From: Bifidobacterium myosotis
GTDB taxonomy: Bacteria; Actinomycetota; Actinomycetes; Actinomycetales; Bifidobacteriaceae
Reading direction: 5' to 3'
Assembly (NCBI RefSeq): GCF_002259745.1
Contig: NZ_MWWW01000001.1
Location: forward strand, 1-48,814
Length of the DNA stretch: 48,814 nt
The notes under the pieces were generated by a model that saw only the letters and a program-made list of their open reading frames with translations, made no database searches and was not told where the DNA came from. The translations under genes were made by a program, and so were the position numbers. Of the stretch, positions 33,548 to 42,810 are shown piece after piece (positions within the stretch are counted from its first letter, which is position 1; each line of letters starts with the position of its first letter).

Positions 33548-36370
33548 ATGCGATCCAGTTCAGGACGTCACGGACGTCGCGCCAGGAGTTTCCGCGCGGA
33601 TGATGACAACCGGCTGGAGGGCCTGTCCGGGATGCCTGGCGACAGCGTGAGCGGCGCAGGTGATGCGAACGGCGCGAACAGCGTGGATGGCGCGGGTAAC
33701 GGCATGGGCGACGTTACCGGAGGCCGTGGGGCTGGCGCGGGCGGTATGGGTGGCTTTGGCGATGGGACTGGTGATGGGTCCGTCGCCGGCGTCGGACGGC
33801 ATACCGCTCATGGCGCGAGCGATACGAGCTATGCGGGCGACGCGGGTGACGCGGTTCGCGGGGATGGCTCAGGTGCTACGGGCGCTACGGCTGCCGCGTC
33901 TGGTGCCCACGGCGCCCATGATGCCTACGATGTTCACGATGCCCACGAGGTCCACGGCTCCAAAGCCCATGACGATACTCGCATCGGCAAGGATGGCGTC
34001 AACAAGAATCACATCAATAAGGACGTCGTCAATAAGGACGTCGTATCCTCCGGCTCCGGCGGCCATCTGAAGTTCGGCACGCCCCAGCATGTGGGTCGCA
34101 AGGGGCGCTCGCTGCTTGCCCGCACGCCGATCTGGGCCCGCGTGCTCGTGGTGTTCCTGATGACGCTGTTCGCCGCGGTCTCCTGCGTGGTGACGCTGTA
34201 CGCCGCGTCCGCCGCGCGCATGGTGTCGAACGCGCAGAAGGTGCTGACTTCGGCGCAGGGGCTCGCCAACACCGCGCTCGGCTGCGGCAGCGACCAGAGC
34301 CTGTCCGAGATGGCCCTCGACCTCGTTGATGCCACGAACAACCTCAACGAGGAGCTGAACGGCCCGCAGTGGGACTTCGTGCGCGACCACACGCGCTATG
34401 GCAACGACATCACCGCCGCGCGCGAGATGCTCGCCTCGGTGGATGTGCTCGTCAACGGCCCGTTCACCGATTTGCTCAATCTGGCGGGCCGTCTGCAGGG
34501 CTTTTCGATGAAGAACGGCACGGTGGACGTCAGCGCACTCATGGACATGCCGAACATCGTGGCCGACACGCACAAGGACCTGAAGGCGCAGATCGCCCGG
34601 CTCGACGCCATCGATACGCCGACCATCGGTCGCGTGGCTTCGATTCTGAGCACCGAGAAGACCGCGCTCAAGACGGTCGATTCGATGCTGACCGAATACG
34701 ACGACCTGGTCAACCTGCTGCCGCAGCTGCTGGGCCAGAACGAGGAGCGCACGTATCTGGTGCTCGTCCAGAACCCTGCCGAGCTGCGGTCCGCCGGCGG
34801 CATGGTCGGCACGATCGCCGCCGTGACCGCCCACAACGGCAAGGTGACAATCGGCGATTTCGCCTCGACCATCAACTGGGACATCCCGGACGAGCCGCTG
34901 GACGACACCGTGTATCAGGAGCGCGACGTCTTCGGCCACACCTTCGACGAGTACCCGGCCACGACCACCATCAACCCCGAATTCCAGCGCGTGGCCCAGT
35001 ACAACAAGTACCTGTGGCTGCACCAAAAGGGCCACGAGAACAAGAACGTGGCGGGCGTGATCGGCCTCGACCCGGTGTTCCTCGAGTCGCTGCTCGACGC
35101 CACCGGCGAGGTGACGCTCTCGGACGGCAAGGTGCTCAACGGCGACACCACTGTGCCGTTCATGCTGCACGACCTGTACATCGAGCACCCGAAGTTCGAA
35201 GACCAGAACACGTACGTGTCCGAGGCTGCGCACGAGATCATGACCCATGTGCTGGGCAACGCCAACGGTTCCACGCTCTCTGCGCTGCTGAAGTCGGTGC
35301 GCGAGACGTCCGCCGGCGGGCACCTCAAGCTGTGGATGGCGAATCAGGCCGAGCAGTACTCGCTGATCTCCACCGGCCTCATCGATGACAAGGCCGGCGG
35401 CGAGCTGTCCACCGACGAGACCAAGCCACAGGCCGGCATCTACCTGTCCGAGCTGCAGCAGGGCAAGCAGGACTGGTATCTCAAGACCACCACGACCGTG
35501 ACCAAGACGTGCGGGGACACGTTCGCGGCCGATAACGCCGCCGCGACCGGCTCGCTCGACAACCGCATCGTCCAGCCGGTGATCGGTACTCAGGTGAGCA
35601 CGATTCCGGCCGATCAGCTGGGCGAGGAATACACCGTGACGTTCACGATGAAGAACACGATGACCAAGGAGGAGGCCAAGACCTTCCCCGAATTCATCAC
35701 CGGCGGCACGGACTCCGAGATTCCCGGCGGCCAGCTGTACCGTGTGGTGCTCACCGCGCCCGTGGGCGGTGAAATCACCGTGGTACAGGCCGATGCGGTC
35801 AAGTGGGGTGCCAATTACGGCACGCTGTACGACCGCCAGTACCTGTCGTTCGATCAGGACTGGATTGCGCCGGGTGAGGAGCGGACCATCGCCTTCACCG
35901 TGCGCGTCAAGAACACCGCCACCCAGCCGCTCGACGTGGTGACCACGCCGGTGGTGAACAAGGACGGCATCGAAACCGGCTCGGACGGCAAGGTGACCGA
36001 CGAATGCCCGGCCGGTGGCACGGGTTCCGCCGCCGCACAGGCAAACGGCGGGGCCGTGGCTGGCACTGACGGCACGGGTGCCGGAGTCGGCGCCGGTGCG
36101 GATGGCGTTGCCGGCGATAGCGCAAACGGCACTGCAAACGGCCAGACCGGTACGCAAACGGATGGTCAGGCCGCGGACGGCGGCACGACGACGAACGGCC
36201 AGGCAGGCCAGCTCGGCGGTCAATCGGCCAACGGACAGAACGGCTCGACCACCGGAGGCACCGCTGGCACCACCGTCAAGGATCCGACCGCCGGCCTCAA
36301 CGCCCTAGACAAGCTCAAGAGCCAACTCTCCTGCCCGGTAGACATCAAATCCCTAGCCGGCGCTGCCTAG
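33548..36370 (+). CDS. DUF4012 membrane-anchored protein
   Basis: A 940-residue envelope protein. About 190 residues of Gly/Ala/Asp/His-rich N-terminus face the cytoplasm. One membrane helix (about 196–218, LVVFLMTLFAAVSCVVTLYAA) is followed by a long extracytoplasmic region. The DUF4012 core includes LLGQNEERTYLVLVQNPAELRSAGGMVGTIA (about 393–425) and the later NWDIPDEPL and GVIGLDPVFLESLL segments. The last 130 residues are a Gly/Thr/Asn/Gln-rich tail. DUF4012 proteins of actinobacteria are often near exopolysaccharide or surface glycan genes; their molecular role is unknown. The ATG at 33548 is used; the GTG at 33542 is equally possible. The position before the envelope cluster supports a surface role. 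Confidence 0.8.
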   Translation: MRSSSGRHGRRARSFRADDDNRLEGLSGMPGDSVSGAGDANGANSVDGAGNGMGDVTGGRGAGAGGMGGFGDGTGDGSVAGVGRHTAHGASDTSYAGDAGDAVRGDGSGATGATAAASGAHGAHDAYDVHDAHEVHGSKAHDDTRIGKDGVNKNHINKDVVNKDVVSSGSGGHLKFGTPQHVGRKGRSLLARTPIWARVLVVFLMTLFAAVSCVVTLYAASAARMVSNAQKVLTSAQGLANTALGCGSDQSLSEMALDLVDATNNLNEELNGPQWDFVRDHTRYGNDITAAREMLASVDVLVNGPFTDLLNLAGRLQGFSMKNGTVDVSALMDMPNIVADTHKDLKAQIARLDAIDTPTIGRVASILSTEKTALKTVDSMLTEYDDLVNLLPQLLGQNEERTYLVLVQNPAELRSAGGMVGTIAAVTAHNGKVTIGDFASTINWDIPDEPLDDTVYQERDVFGHTFDEYPATTTINPEFQRVAQYNKYLWLHQKGHENKNVAGVIGLDPVFLESLLDATGEVTLSDGKVLNGDTTVPFMLHDLYIEHPKFEDQNTYVSEAAHEIMTHVLGNANGSTLSALLKSVRETSAGGHLKLWMANQAEQYSLISTGLIDDKAGGELSTDETKPQAGIYLSELQQGKQDWYLKTTTTVTKTCGDTFAADNAAATGSLDNRIVQPVIGTQVSTIPADQLGEEYTVTFTMKNTMTKEEAKTFPEFITGGTDSEIPGGQLYRVVLTAPVGGEITVVQADAVKWGANYGTLYDRQYLSFDQDWIAPGEERTIAFTVRVKNTATQPLDVVTTPVVNKDGIETGSDGKVTDECPAGGTGSAAAQANGGAVAGTDGTGAGVGAGADGVAGDSANGTANGQTGTQTDGQAADGGTTTNGQAGQLGGQSANGQNGSTTGGTAGTTVKDPTAGLNALDKLKSQLSCPVDIKSLAGAA

Positions 36371-36383
36371 CAGTAGCCTTCGT

Positions 36384-36430
36384 GGCCCCCTCCCTGAGGG
36401 GAGCTGTCCGCAAAACGGACTGAGGGGAGT
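36384..36430 (+). terminator. Possible terminator after the DUF4012 gene
   Basis: CTCCCTGAGGGGAG and GTCCGCAAAACGGAC form two adjacent hairpins that can also pair as one longer stem. There is no U-tract. A similar CCCCTCTCTGAGGGGAG sequence stands after the symporter at about 19820–19840. Confidence 0.4.
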
Positions 36431-36535
36431 AAATAGGAGAGGAAGCCTCAACCGAGGAAACTCGCATAAATCCCCCAACCACCACAATCCCCAGCAACAA
36501 CACAACAGGCAAGAGCTAAACGAAAGGTGATGTTT

Positions 36536-37654
36536 ATGACGACCCGTCAGGAACTGCATAAACAGCACCCGCAAGCCACCCATCAGCGCGACGTGAACTA
36601 CGATCTGCTGCGCGTGGCGGCGATGTGTCTGGTGATCGGCGTGCATGTGGTCAACAACTACATGCCCGTCAAAATGACGCTCACCGGCCCGGCTGAAACC
36701 GTGCGGTTCACGTTGTTCGCCCTGTTCATGACGTGCAACCCGCTGTTCATTATGGTCTCCGGCCGTTTCAACCTTACATTCCGCGTGGAGAAGGCTGCGA
36801 GGGAGTCTGATTCCGGCCTCAGACCGTACTCCCGCTACTACTACAAGCGATTCGTGTCGCTGATCGCCCCATACCTGCTGTACGCGGGCGGCCTCGGTTT
36901 CGTGGCGTATCTGGCGATGGACCATCGTTCGGTGGGCGGTGCGGTGGCCGGCACGCTGTTCGATCTGTTCTCCGGGTACGACGATTCCGTGTACTGGTTC
37001 GTGTTCATGCTCGCCGGATTCGTGCTGGCCACGCCGTTCCTCGCTCCGATGATGCAACGCATCGGCCGCACCGGCGCATGGCTACTCATCGGGCTCGCCT
37101 CCGCGGTGGCAGCCGCCGAGCAGATCTGCGCGCTCGCCGGCTACCCGCTCACGTTCCTGAGTTCGTTCCCGTGGCGCGGACTGCTGTTCTACTATCTGCT
37201 GGGATACGTGCTCGAATACTATCCGCCGAGCAAGCGAGCCCGTCACGCGCTGTACGCGATCGCCCCGTTCGCCCTCGCATGGACGGTCGCCACGCCGACG
37301 CTGTTCCCCGGCCACCCCGCCCAAGTCAACCGCACGCTCACCGTGGCCTATGCCGTGGTGGTCGCCGCTGTGTTCCTGTTCTTCCGCTACGACGTGCACA
37401 TCCGTTCGGAACGCGCCCGCAAGGCCATCATCTGGCTCGCCGGCTACTCCTACACCATTTATCTGGTTCACTCGCCGCTCTCGAAGGTGGCGATCGGCCG
37501 TTTCCTGCCCACGCCCACCAACGGCCTCCAATACGCCGGCGTGAGCGTCCTCATGTTCCTCGCCACGCTGCTGGCTGCCCTCCTCTTCGCCCTTATCGCC
37601 GACAACCTGCTCCTCAAGCCCATCCAACGCCTGTTGCGGCGGGTGCGGGTGTAG
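36536..37654 (+). CDS. Acyltransferase-3 family membrane protein
   Basis: A 372-residue integral membrane O-acyltransferase of the OafA/NodX type. The N-terminal signature is RDVNYDLLRVAAMCLVIGVHVVNNY, with the probable catalytic His in VHV. About ten helices follow, with the late segment YSYTIYLVHSPLSKVAIG typical of the family. These enzymes move acetyl, succinyl or other acyl groups from the cytoplasm onto surface sugars. The ATG at 36536 is chosen because GAAAGG lies 8 bases upstream; 36530 and 36527 are too close to it. It opens the envelope cluster and precedes the secreted lysozyme. The acceptor is unknown. Confidence 0.85.
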   Translation: MTTRQELHKQHPQATHQRDVNYDLLRVAAMCLVIGVHVVNNYMPVKMTLTGPAETVRFTLFALFMTCNPLFIMVSGRFNLTFRVEKAARESDSGLRPYSRYYYKRFVSLIAPYLLYAGGLGFVAYLAMDHRSVGGAVAGTLFDLFSGYDDSVYWFVFMLAGFVLATPFLAPMMQRIGRTGAWLLIGLASAVAAAEQICALAGYPLTFLSSFPWRGLLFYYLLGYVLEYYPPSKRARHALYAIAPFALAWTVATPTLFPGHPAQVNRTLTVAYAVVVAAVFLFFRYDVHIRSERARKAIIWLAGYSYTIYLVHSPLSKVAIGRFLPTPTNGLQYAGVSVLMFLATLLAALLFALIADNLLLKPIQRLLRRVRV

Positions 37655-37892
37655 TAAGGCGTCCGAATGGACGAGGCAACCGTGCTGAATGTGTGGAAAG
37701 CCAGCGCAATATTCACACAGCAATCTCCAGACAGTGGTAAGCCTCCCATGTAAGCCTCACACGGTGGACATGCACGAATGTTCATGTTTTGGGCAGAGTG
37801 GCATGTACGAGCCGATGCATTATAAGGGCCATCGCTTAGAGTGGATTGACAGAAGAAGCAGTTGAGCGTCCAGCTCTGCCTAGGGGGATAGT

Positions 37893-40133
37893 ATGTCCAA
37901 GCCGTTCAAGCTTGTCGCCGCCGTCTCGGCGGTCGCACTGTCGTTCGTATTCGTTACGCCGGCATTTGCGGATACATTGGTCGACACCAATCTTGACAAC
38001 GTCCAGTCGTCGCGTAGCACGTTGCAATCCCAGCAGATCGCCGACGATGACGATGTGAATGCCATGCCCGGCAATCCGGAATCCGAACTCCCGAGCAAGG
38101 TCGCGAACAGCATCCCCGACAATGCCACTGTGGTCTCCGAAAACCATGCCATTACGTCCAATGGCAAGCTGAAGGATCTTGAAACGGGCAAGACCGTCAC
38201 CGATCCTGAACTGGTGGGCACCAAGGACACCCAACCGGACCCACTGGCCAAGACGGACGGCGCATCGTTCGTACCTGTCCAAGCCAACGCAGTGAAGGAA
38301 AAGGTCAAGCAACGCGACGAGGAGACCCGCAGTGGTGAGTCTTCGTCGGCGCGCACGATAGCGCTCGGCGGCAACGAATACGGCGCGCATTGGGGCACAT
38401 ACAATGGTGCGCCGGCCTTCTTCGACGCAGGAAACAATGTGTTCGCCAGCAACGCCAAAGGCGTCATCGACGTGTCCGAATGGCAGCACACCATCGATTG
38501 GGAGGCAGCCAAGGCAGCCGGCGTGGAAGGCGCCATCATCCGTCTGAGCTACGGCTGGGGTAATGGCTTCGATAAGCAGGCCTTGCGAAACATCAGCGAA
38601 TGCAAGCGTCTCGGCATCCCCTTCGGTGTGTATCTGTACTCATACGCCTATGATGCCGGCGGCGCAGCCGGCGAAGGTCAGGGCACGGTCGATCTTCTCC
38701 GCCAGGCCGGGGTAAGCCCGAGCGACCTTGCCTACCCGGTGTATTACGACCTCGAGCAGTGGTCGTGGACCGGTCATGTGCCGCCTACCGATCCCGCAGT
38801 GTACGACGATATCGTCAATGCATGGTATGCACAGCTGCGTAGCGCCGGATACACCAACCTGTCCGTGTATTCATACACAACGTACCTGAACGGTCCGTTG
38901 AACAGCGGCAACATCCACGCGAAGACCCGTTGGGTCGCCCAGTACTCCGGCTACATGAGCTACACCGACTGGCCCGCGGCCGACCGTGGCTGGCAGTACA
39001 CGGCTGGCGGAACGGTCAACGGCATCGAGGGCACGGTTGATTTGAACGCGTTCGGCACGGGAACCACGGGCACGAACAACGGCGTCAGCGGCAAGTGGGT
39101 TGAGAAGAACGGGCAGAAGTACTGGTACGAGAACGGTGCCATGGTCCGTTCCAAGGAGATTTACGATCCTGAAAGTGGTGCTTGGTATTGGCTGGATGCC
39201 GACGGCACCATGGCCCGCAATAAAGATGTCTACATGAAGTCCGGCGAAAAGTGGGTTCGCTATGACGCCGACGGCCATATGATCAAGGGCGAGGACTACC
39301 GCTATGGCGGCTGGTACTACTTCGACCCGATCACCGGCGCAATGGCCAAGGGCATGCGCTATGTGAGGTCCAATGGCGGCAAGTGGGTGTACTACGACTG
39401 GGCCACCGGCCAGATGCACCACGGCGAGACCTACGTCAACTACGACAAGGAGCACACCGGCTGGTATCTGTTCGATTCCGTGACCGGCGCCATGTTCCAT
39501 GGTTTCACGTACTTCGCCAATGGTGATAAGTGGGTCTACTACGATCAGGTCACCGGAATCATGGCCAAGGGCTATGTGAAGGTGAACGGTGCTTGGTATT
39601 ACTTCGATAAGAACACCGGCAAGATGGCCCACGGCGTCGCTTGGGTTGCCGATCAGAACGCGTGGATCTACTTCGACCCGGTTACCGGCCGCCACAATGG
39701 TGCCGGCGAGTATCAGAATTGGAAGTCTGCTTCCAGCGGCAACCACCCGAAGCTGTCGAATTACTCCAACATCAACCTTCAGGTGCGTCTCAAGGATCAG
39801 GTGGTGCTGGTCCGTAGCGGTGACAAGGTGATCTACGCAATGACCGCATCGACCGGCCAGAACGGCAAGACACCGAAGGGTGATTTCAAGACCGGCACGC
39901 GTGGCCAGTCCTATTACGACCAGTCCGCCAAGCAGGGTGGTAAGTACTGGGTGCAGTTCAAGGGCGATTATCGCTTCCAGACCGTGCCGACGGATGCCAA
40001 CGGTAATTACATTGAATCCGAAGCCCGGAATCTCGGCACCGCAGTCACCAACGGGTCGATTTTCCTCACGGTGCCGGATGCCCAGTGGCTGTTTGAGCAG
40101 CTGCCGGACAACACCCCGGTGCATATTGCGTGA
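37893..40133 (+). CDS. Secreted GH25 lysozyme with cell-wall-binding repeats and a Cys-less L,D-transpeptidase-like domain
   Basis: 746 residues. Signal peptide MSKPFKLVAAVSAVALSFVFVTPAFA, then an Asp/Ser-rich linker. A GH25 muramidase spans about 190–385, with GVIDVSEWQHTIDW and the catalytic pair Asp286/Glu288 in YYDLEQW; it cleaves MurNAc–GlcNAc bonds. Nine or so aromatic repeats (about 398–602) follow, of the type GxWYYFDPxTGAMxxG, like choline-type binding modules. The last 120 residues resemble a YkuD L,D-transpeptidase (DQVVLVRSGDKVIYAMTAS, TPKGDFKTG, AQWLFEQLP, TPVHIA), but the SHGCxR active site reads TNGSIFL, so Cys and His are lost. AGGGGGA stands before the ATG. The protein may cut and bind wall polymer; the terminal domain is probably binding-only or uses another nucleophile. 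Confidence 0.88.
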   Translation: MSKPFKLVAAVSAVALSFVFVTPAFADTLVDTNLDNVQSSRSTLQSQQIADDDDVNAMPGNPESELPSKVANSIPDNATVVSENHAITSNGKLKDLETGKTVTDPELVGTKDTQPDPLAKTDGASFVPVQANAVKEKVKQRDEETRSGESSSARTIALGGNEYGAHWGTYNGAPAFFDAGNNVFASNAKGVIDVSEWQHTIDWEAAKAAGVEGAIIRLSYGWGNGFDKQALRNISECKRLGIPFGVYLYSYAYDAGGAAGEGQGTVDLLRQAGVSPSDLAYPVYYDLEQWSWTGHVPPTDPAVYDDIVNAWYAQLRSAGYTNLSVYSYTTYLNGPLNSGNIHAKTRWVAQYSGYMSYTDWPAADRGWQYTAGGTVNGIEGTVDLNAFGTGTTGTNNGVSGKWVEKNGQKYWYENGAMVRSKEIYDPESGAWYWLDADGTMARNKDVYMKSGEKWVRYDADGHMIKGEDYRYGGWYYFDPITGAMAKGMRYVRSNGGKWVYYDWATGQMHHGETYVNYDKEHTGWYLFDSVTGAMFHGFTYFANGDKWVYYDQVTGIMAKGYVKVNGAWYYFDKNTGKMAHGVAWVADQNAWIYFDPVTGRHNGAGEYQNWKSASSGNHPKLSNYSNINLQVRLKDQVVLVRSGDKVIYAMTASTGQNGKTPKGDFKTGTRGQSYYDQSAKQGGKYWVQFKGDYRFQTVPTDANGNYIESEARNLGTAVTNGSIFLTVPDAQWLFEQLPDNTPVHIA

Positions 40134-40208
40134 GTCAAGACGATGTAGGGGTCTGGTCCTAACCTCTTGACCGTGAGTCAGTTCCTCAGTAACGAAAGCG
40201 AATCCCGA

Positions 40209-41165
40209 ATGAGCATCTCAACACCGCGTATCGCGTTTGTGATTCCTTGCTATAACGAGGAAGAGGCGCTTCATGTGACGGCCGGGGTACTGCGCAAGAA
40301 GGTGGAGACGCTATCGGCTGCGCACGCTATCAGCGCGGAAAGCTCAATCATTTTCGTGGATGACGGTTCGGCGGATGCCACATGGAATGAGATCGAGCAG
40401 CTACATCAAGAGGCGCCTGAGCTCTTCCACGGCGTCAAGCTGGCCCATAATCGCGGCCATCAGAATGCCCTGTTCGGCGGGCTGATGCATGCGTTGGACA
40501 TTGGCGTGGACGCCGCGATCTCCATGGACGCCGATCTTCAGGATGATCCGAATGCGGCAGACGAGATGATCGAACGGTTCCGCAATGGCGCCGAAATCGT
40601 CTACGGCGTGCGCGACAGCCGTGAGACGGATACGGCGTTCAAGCGCAACACCGCCCATGCCTTCTACTCCGTGATGCGCTGGATGGGCACGGAGACGATT
40701 CCCGATCACGCCGATTACCGATTGATGGGCGCCAACGCACTGAGGGCGCTCGCCGAATACGGCGAGACGAATCTGTTCCTGCGTGGTATTGTGCCGTCGC
40801 TCGGTTTCCGGACCGACAAGGTCTACTACCAGCGCGGCGTCCGCGTCGCCGGCGAGTCGAAGTACCCGCTGAAGAAGATGATTTCCTTCGCCATTGAAGG
40901 CATCACCTCGTTCTCGGTGAAGCCGTTGTCGATGATTACTGGCTTGGGTGTGCTCTCAGTAGTTGTGGGCATCATCATGCTGATTTATACGCTGGCATCG
41001 GTCTTCTCCGGTCACGCCGTTGCAGGCTGGGGATCGATGATGTGTTCGTTGTGGCTGCTCGGCGGCATGATTCTGGTATCGCTCGGCATCGTCGGCGAAT
41101 ACATCGGCAAGATCTATATGGAAGTAAAGCGTCGCCCGCGCTTCATTGTCGAAAAGACGGTCTGA
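40209..41165 (+). CDS. GtrB-like polyprenyl-phosphate glycosyltransferase (GT2)
   Basis: A 318-residue GT2 enzyme. Motifs are FVIPCYNEEEAL, IFVDDGSADATW, the metal site MDADLQDDPN, and RGVRVAGESKYPLKKMISFA with the GESKYPL segment of DPM1/GtrB/PglD-like enzymes. Two C-terminal helices (about residues 235–260 and 270–295) follow, as in GtrB. It should transfer a sugar from a nucleotide donor to undecaprenyl phosphate on the inner membrane face. The lipid-linked sugar would be used by an outer-face GT-C enzyme, and such a candidate is at 43811–45571. No GtrA-like flippase is seen. The ATG at 40209 has only a weak ribosome site; TTG at 40167 or GTG at 40173 could be used. Confidence 0.87.
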   Translation: MSISTPRIAFVIPCYNEEEALHVTAGVLRKKVETLSAAHAISAESSIIFVDDGSADATWNEIEQLHQEAPELFHGVKLAHNRGHQNALFGGLMHALDIGVDAAISMDADLQDDPNAADEMIERFRNGAEIVYGVRDSRETDTAFKRNTAHAFYSVMRWMGTETIPDHADYRLMGANALRALAEYGETNLFLRGIVPSLGFRTDKVYYQRGVRVAGESKYPLKKMISFAIEGITSFSVKPLSMITGLGVLSVVVGIIMLIYTLASVFSGHAVAGWGSMMCSLWLLGGMILVSLGIVGEYIGKIYMEVKRRPRFIVEKTV

Positions 41166-41271
41166 TTGTTGTGCTGATGGGTGCATAGGCATCTGGGCGG
41201 CTATGCGTGATGAGCATGGCATGAATGCTTTGGCTTGCTCTGTCTATGCTGCATGTTGAGGGGATGAATGT

Positions 41272-42747
41272 ATGAAAAAGATGTTGTCCGTGTGCATGAG
41301 CGTCATGCTTGTCGTCGCTCTTTCGGCGCAGGTGATGCCGGCAGCAGCTGTTGAAGTCAATCCATCGAATCCCGTTGAATCGCAACAGTCGTCTGCGCAA
41401 TCATCTGTGCGTCAGCAGGGTCATGCATCGGAGCCCGTCACGCCCGAACAGGCGCCGCAATCCGTGCAATCCACGCCGTCTGAGGAGTCCACGACGCTCA
41501 CTCAATCAAATGGTGATGCTGCCAACGGATGGGTGAAGCGTAACGGGCAATCGTACTGGTATGACCATGGTGTAATGGCCCGCTCCAAGGAAGTCTATGA
41601 TCCGGGGAGCGACGCATGGTATTGGTTTGACGCAGACGGGACTATGGCCCATAACAAGGACGTCTACCTGCCCTCGGGGCATAAGTGGGTCCGATACGAT
41701 GATTCTGGCCACATGGTCAAGGGCGAGGACCATCGGTACGGCAGCTGGTACTACTTCGATCCCGTCACCGGGGCCATGCAGTATGGTTTCGTCTATCTGC
41801 CTTCGCGCAAGTGGGTGTACTACAACACCGTGACCGGCCGCATGCAGTATGGCGAACAGCATATTGATGGCGGCTGGTATTACCTCGATCCCGTCACCGG
41901 AGCCGTGCATTATGGATGGCAATATCTCCAGCGGGGTAATAAATGGGTGGCGTATGACTGGCCGAGTGGACGCATGCTGTATGGCGATCAGACCATAACG
42001 GGGCGTTCCTATTATTTCGATTCTGGTACAGGGGCGTTTGACGCATCCCGTTCTGCTGACCCACTGCCGTCACGGGTTGTGCCTTCCACGGCTTCGTCGT
42101 TCGGCCAGAAATTACGTGCCGGTACATACCATTCCGTGAGGATTCTTGGCGATAGTCTGGCTGCCGGCGTAGGCGCACAGCCGGATTATTGGACCACCAA
42201 CACGCCGTTGTTCTCTTATGAGAACGTGCAATATTACGAACCGGCACATGAGATCGACTCCGCATTCAACAAGCTGCGGTCCCTCCTGACACGGTCCCAA
42301 GTCACAATGTTCAATGCCAGTGTGCCGGGCAAGGGCAGCATGAAGGCATATCTCAGTCTTGGGCAGGAGACCCTTGGCAACGAGGATGCCGCCATTGTGA
42401 TGCTTGGCACCAATGATCGTCTGGTCTCCACGTTGCCGGAGTTCCAAGCCAATGCGGAAGCGTACCTGCAATCCGTCGCCGATCGCTACCACGGCAATAT
42501 CGTTGTCATTGCCGGTCCGCCGGTTGCGGATGAACATGAGATGTTCACTATGGCGGAGGTCAATGCGTCGCTGCGTGACATCTGTGCCCGGCATGGCTGG
42601 CAGTTTGCCTCCATGTATGAGGCGTTCAACCAGATGAGCGTCGCCTATGGCGTCCCGGTGGAGGGTCTGATGCAGGATGGCGTCCATCCGAACCATCTTG
42701 GTCAGGAAGCCATGTGGGACGCATTGCGTCAGATGTTGGGGCTGTGA
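41272..42747 (+). CDS. Secreted SGNH esterase with cell-wall-binding repeats
   Basis: 491 residues. Signal peptide MKKMLSVCMSVMLVVALSAQVMPAAA, a Ser/Gln/Pro linker to about residue 80, then about seven aromatic wall-binding repeats (about 84–255). These include the block KEVYDP…AWYWFDADGTMAHNKDVY and GHMVKGEDHRYGSWYYFDPVTGAM shared with the lysozyme and GH43-like proteins. The SGNH hydrolase follows: the GDS nucleophile (Gly293-Asp294-Ser295), the Gly block SVPGKGS, the Asn block MLGTNDR, and the Asp469–His472 pair in DGVHPN. It would remove acyl groups, probably acetyl, from a wall glycan. GAGGGGA precedes the ATG. It is followed by an acyltransferase gene, which suggests opposing acylation and deacylation. 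Confidence 0.88.
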   Translation: MKKMLSVCMSVMLVVALSAQVMPAAAVEVNPSNPVESQQSSAQSSVRQQGHASEPVTPEQAPQSVQSTPSEESTTLTQSNGDAANGWVKRNGQSYWYDHGVMARSKEVYDPGSDAWYWFDADGTMAHNKDVYLPSGHKWVRYDDSGHMVKGEDHRYGSWYYFDPVTGAMQYGFVYLPSRKWVYYNTVTGRMQYGEQHIDGGWYYLDPVTGAVHYGWQYLQRGNKWVAYDWPSGRMLYGDQTITGRSYYFDSGTGAFDASRSADPLPSRVVPSTASSFGQKLRAGTYHSVRILGDSLAAGVGAQPDYWTTNTPLFSYENVQYYEPAHEIDSAFNKLRSLLTRSQVTMFNASVPGKGSMKAYLSLGQETLGNEDAAIVMLGTNDRLVSTLPEFQANAEAYLQSVADRYHGNIVVIAGPPVADEHEMFTMAEVNASLRDICARHGWQFASMYEAFNQMSVAYGVPVEGLMQDGVHPNHLGQEAMWDALRQMLGL

Positions 42748-42760
42748 TGCCTTGCCGTAA

Positions 42761-42792
42761 GCGAGCCGACGGAATAGTGTTCGTCGGCTCGC
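42761..42792 (+). terminator. Terminator-like hairpin after the esterase gene
   Basis: A perfect 11-bp stem GCGAGCCGACG / CGTCGGCTCGC with a 10-nt loop lies 13 bases after the stop. There is no U-tract. It overlaps the region where the -35 of the next gene should be. Confidence 0.55.
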
Positions 42793-42797
42793 ATCCT

Positions 42798-42803
42798 TAC
42801 ACT
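42798..42803 (+). promoter_or_regulatory. Candidate -10 of leaderless acyltransferase gene
   Basis: TACACT ends 7 bases before the GTG at 42811 and no Shine–Dalgarno sequence lies between. Confidence 0.4.
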
Positions 42804-42810
42804 GTCTCAA

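Noticed and set aside
33869..36223. Long minus-strand frame opposite the DUF4012 gene
   Set aside because: It has no recognisable domain and the His/Arg/Val-rich composition expected from reverse reading of a high-GC gene.
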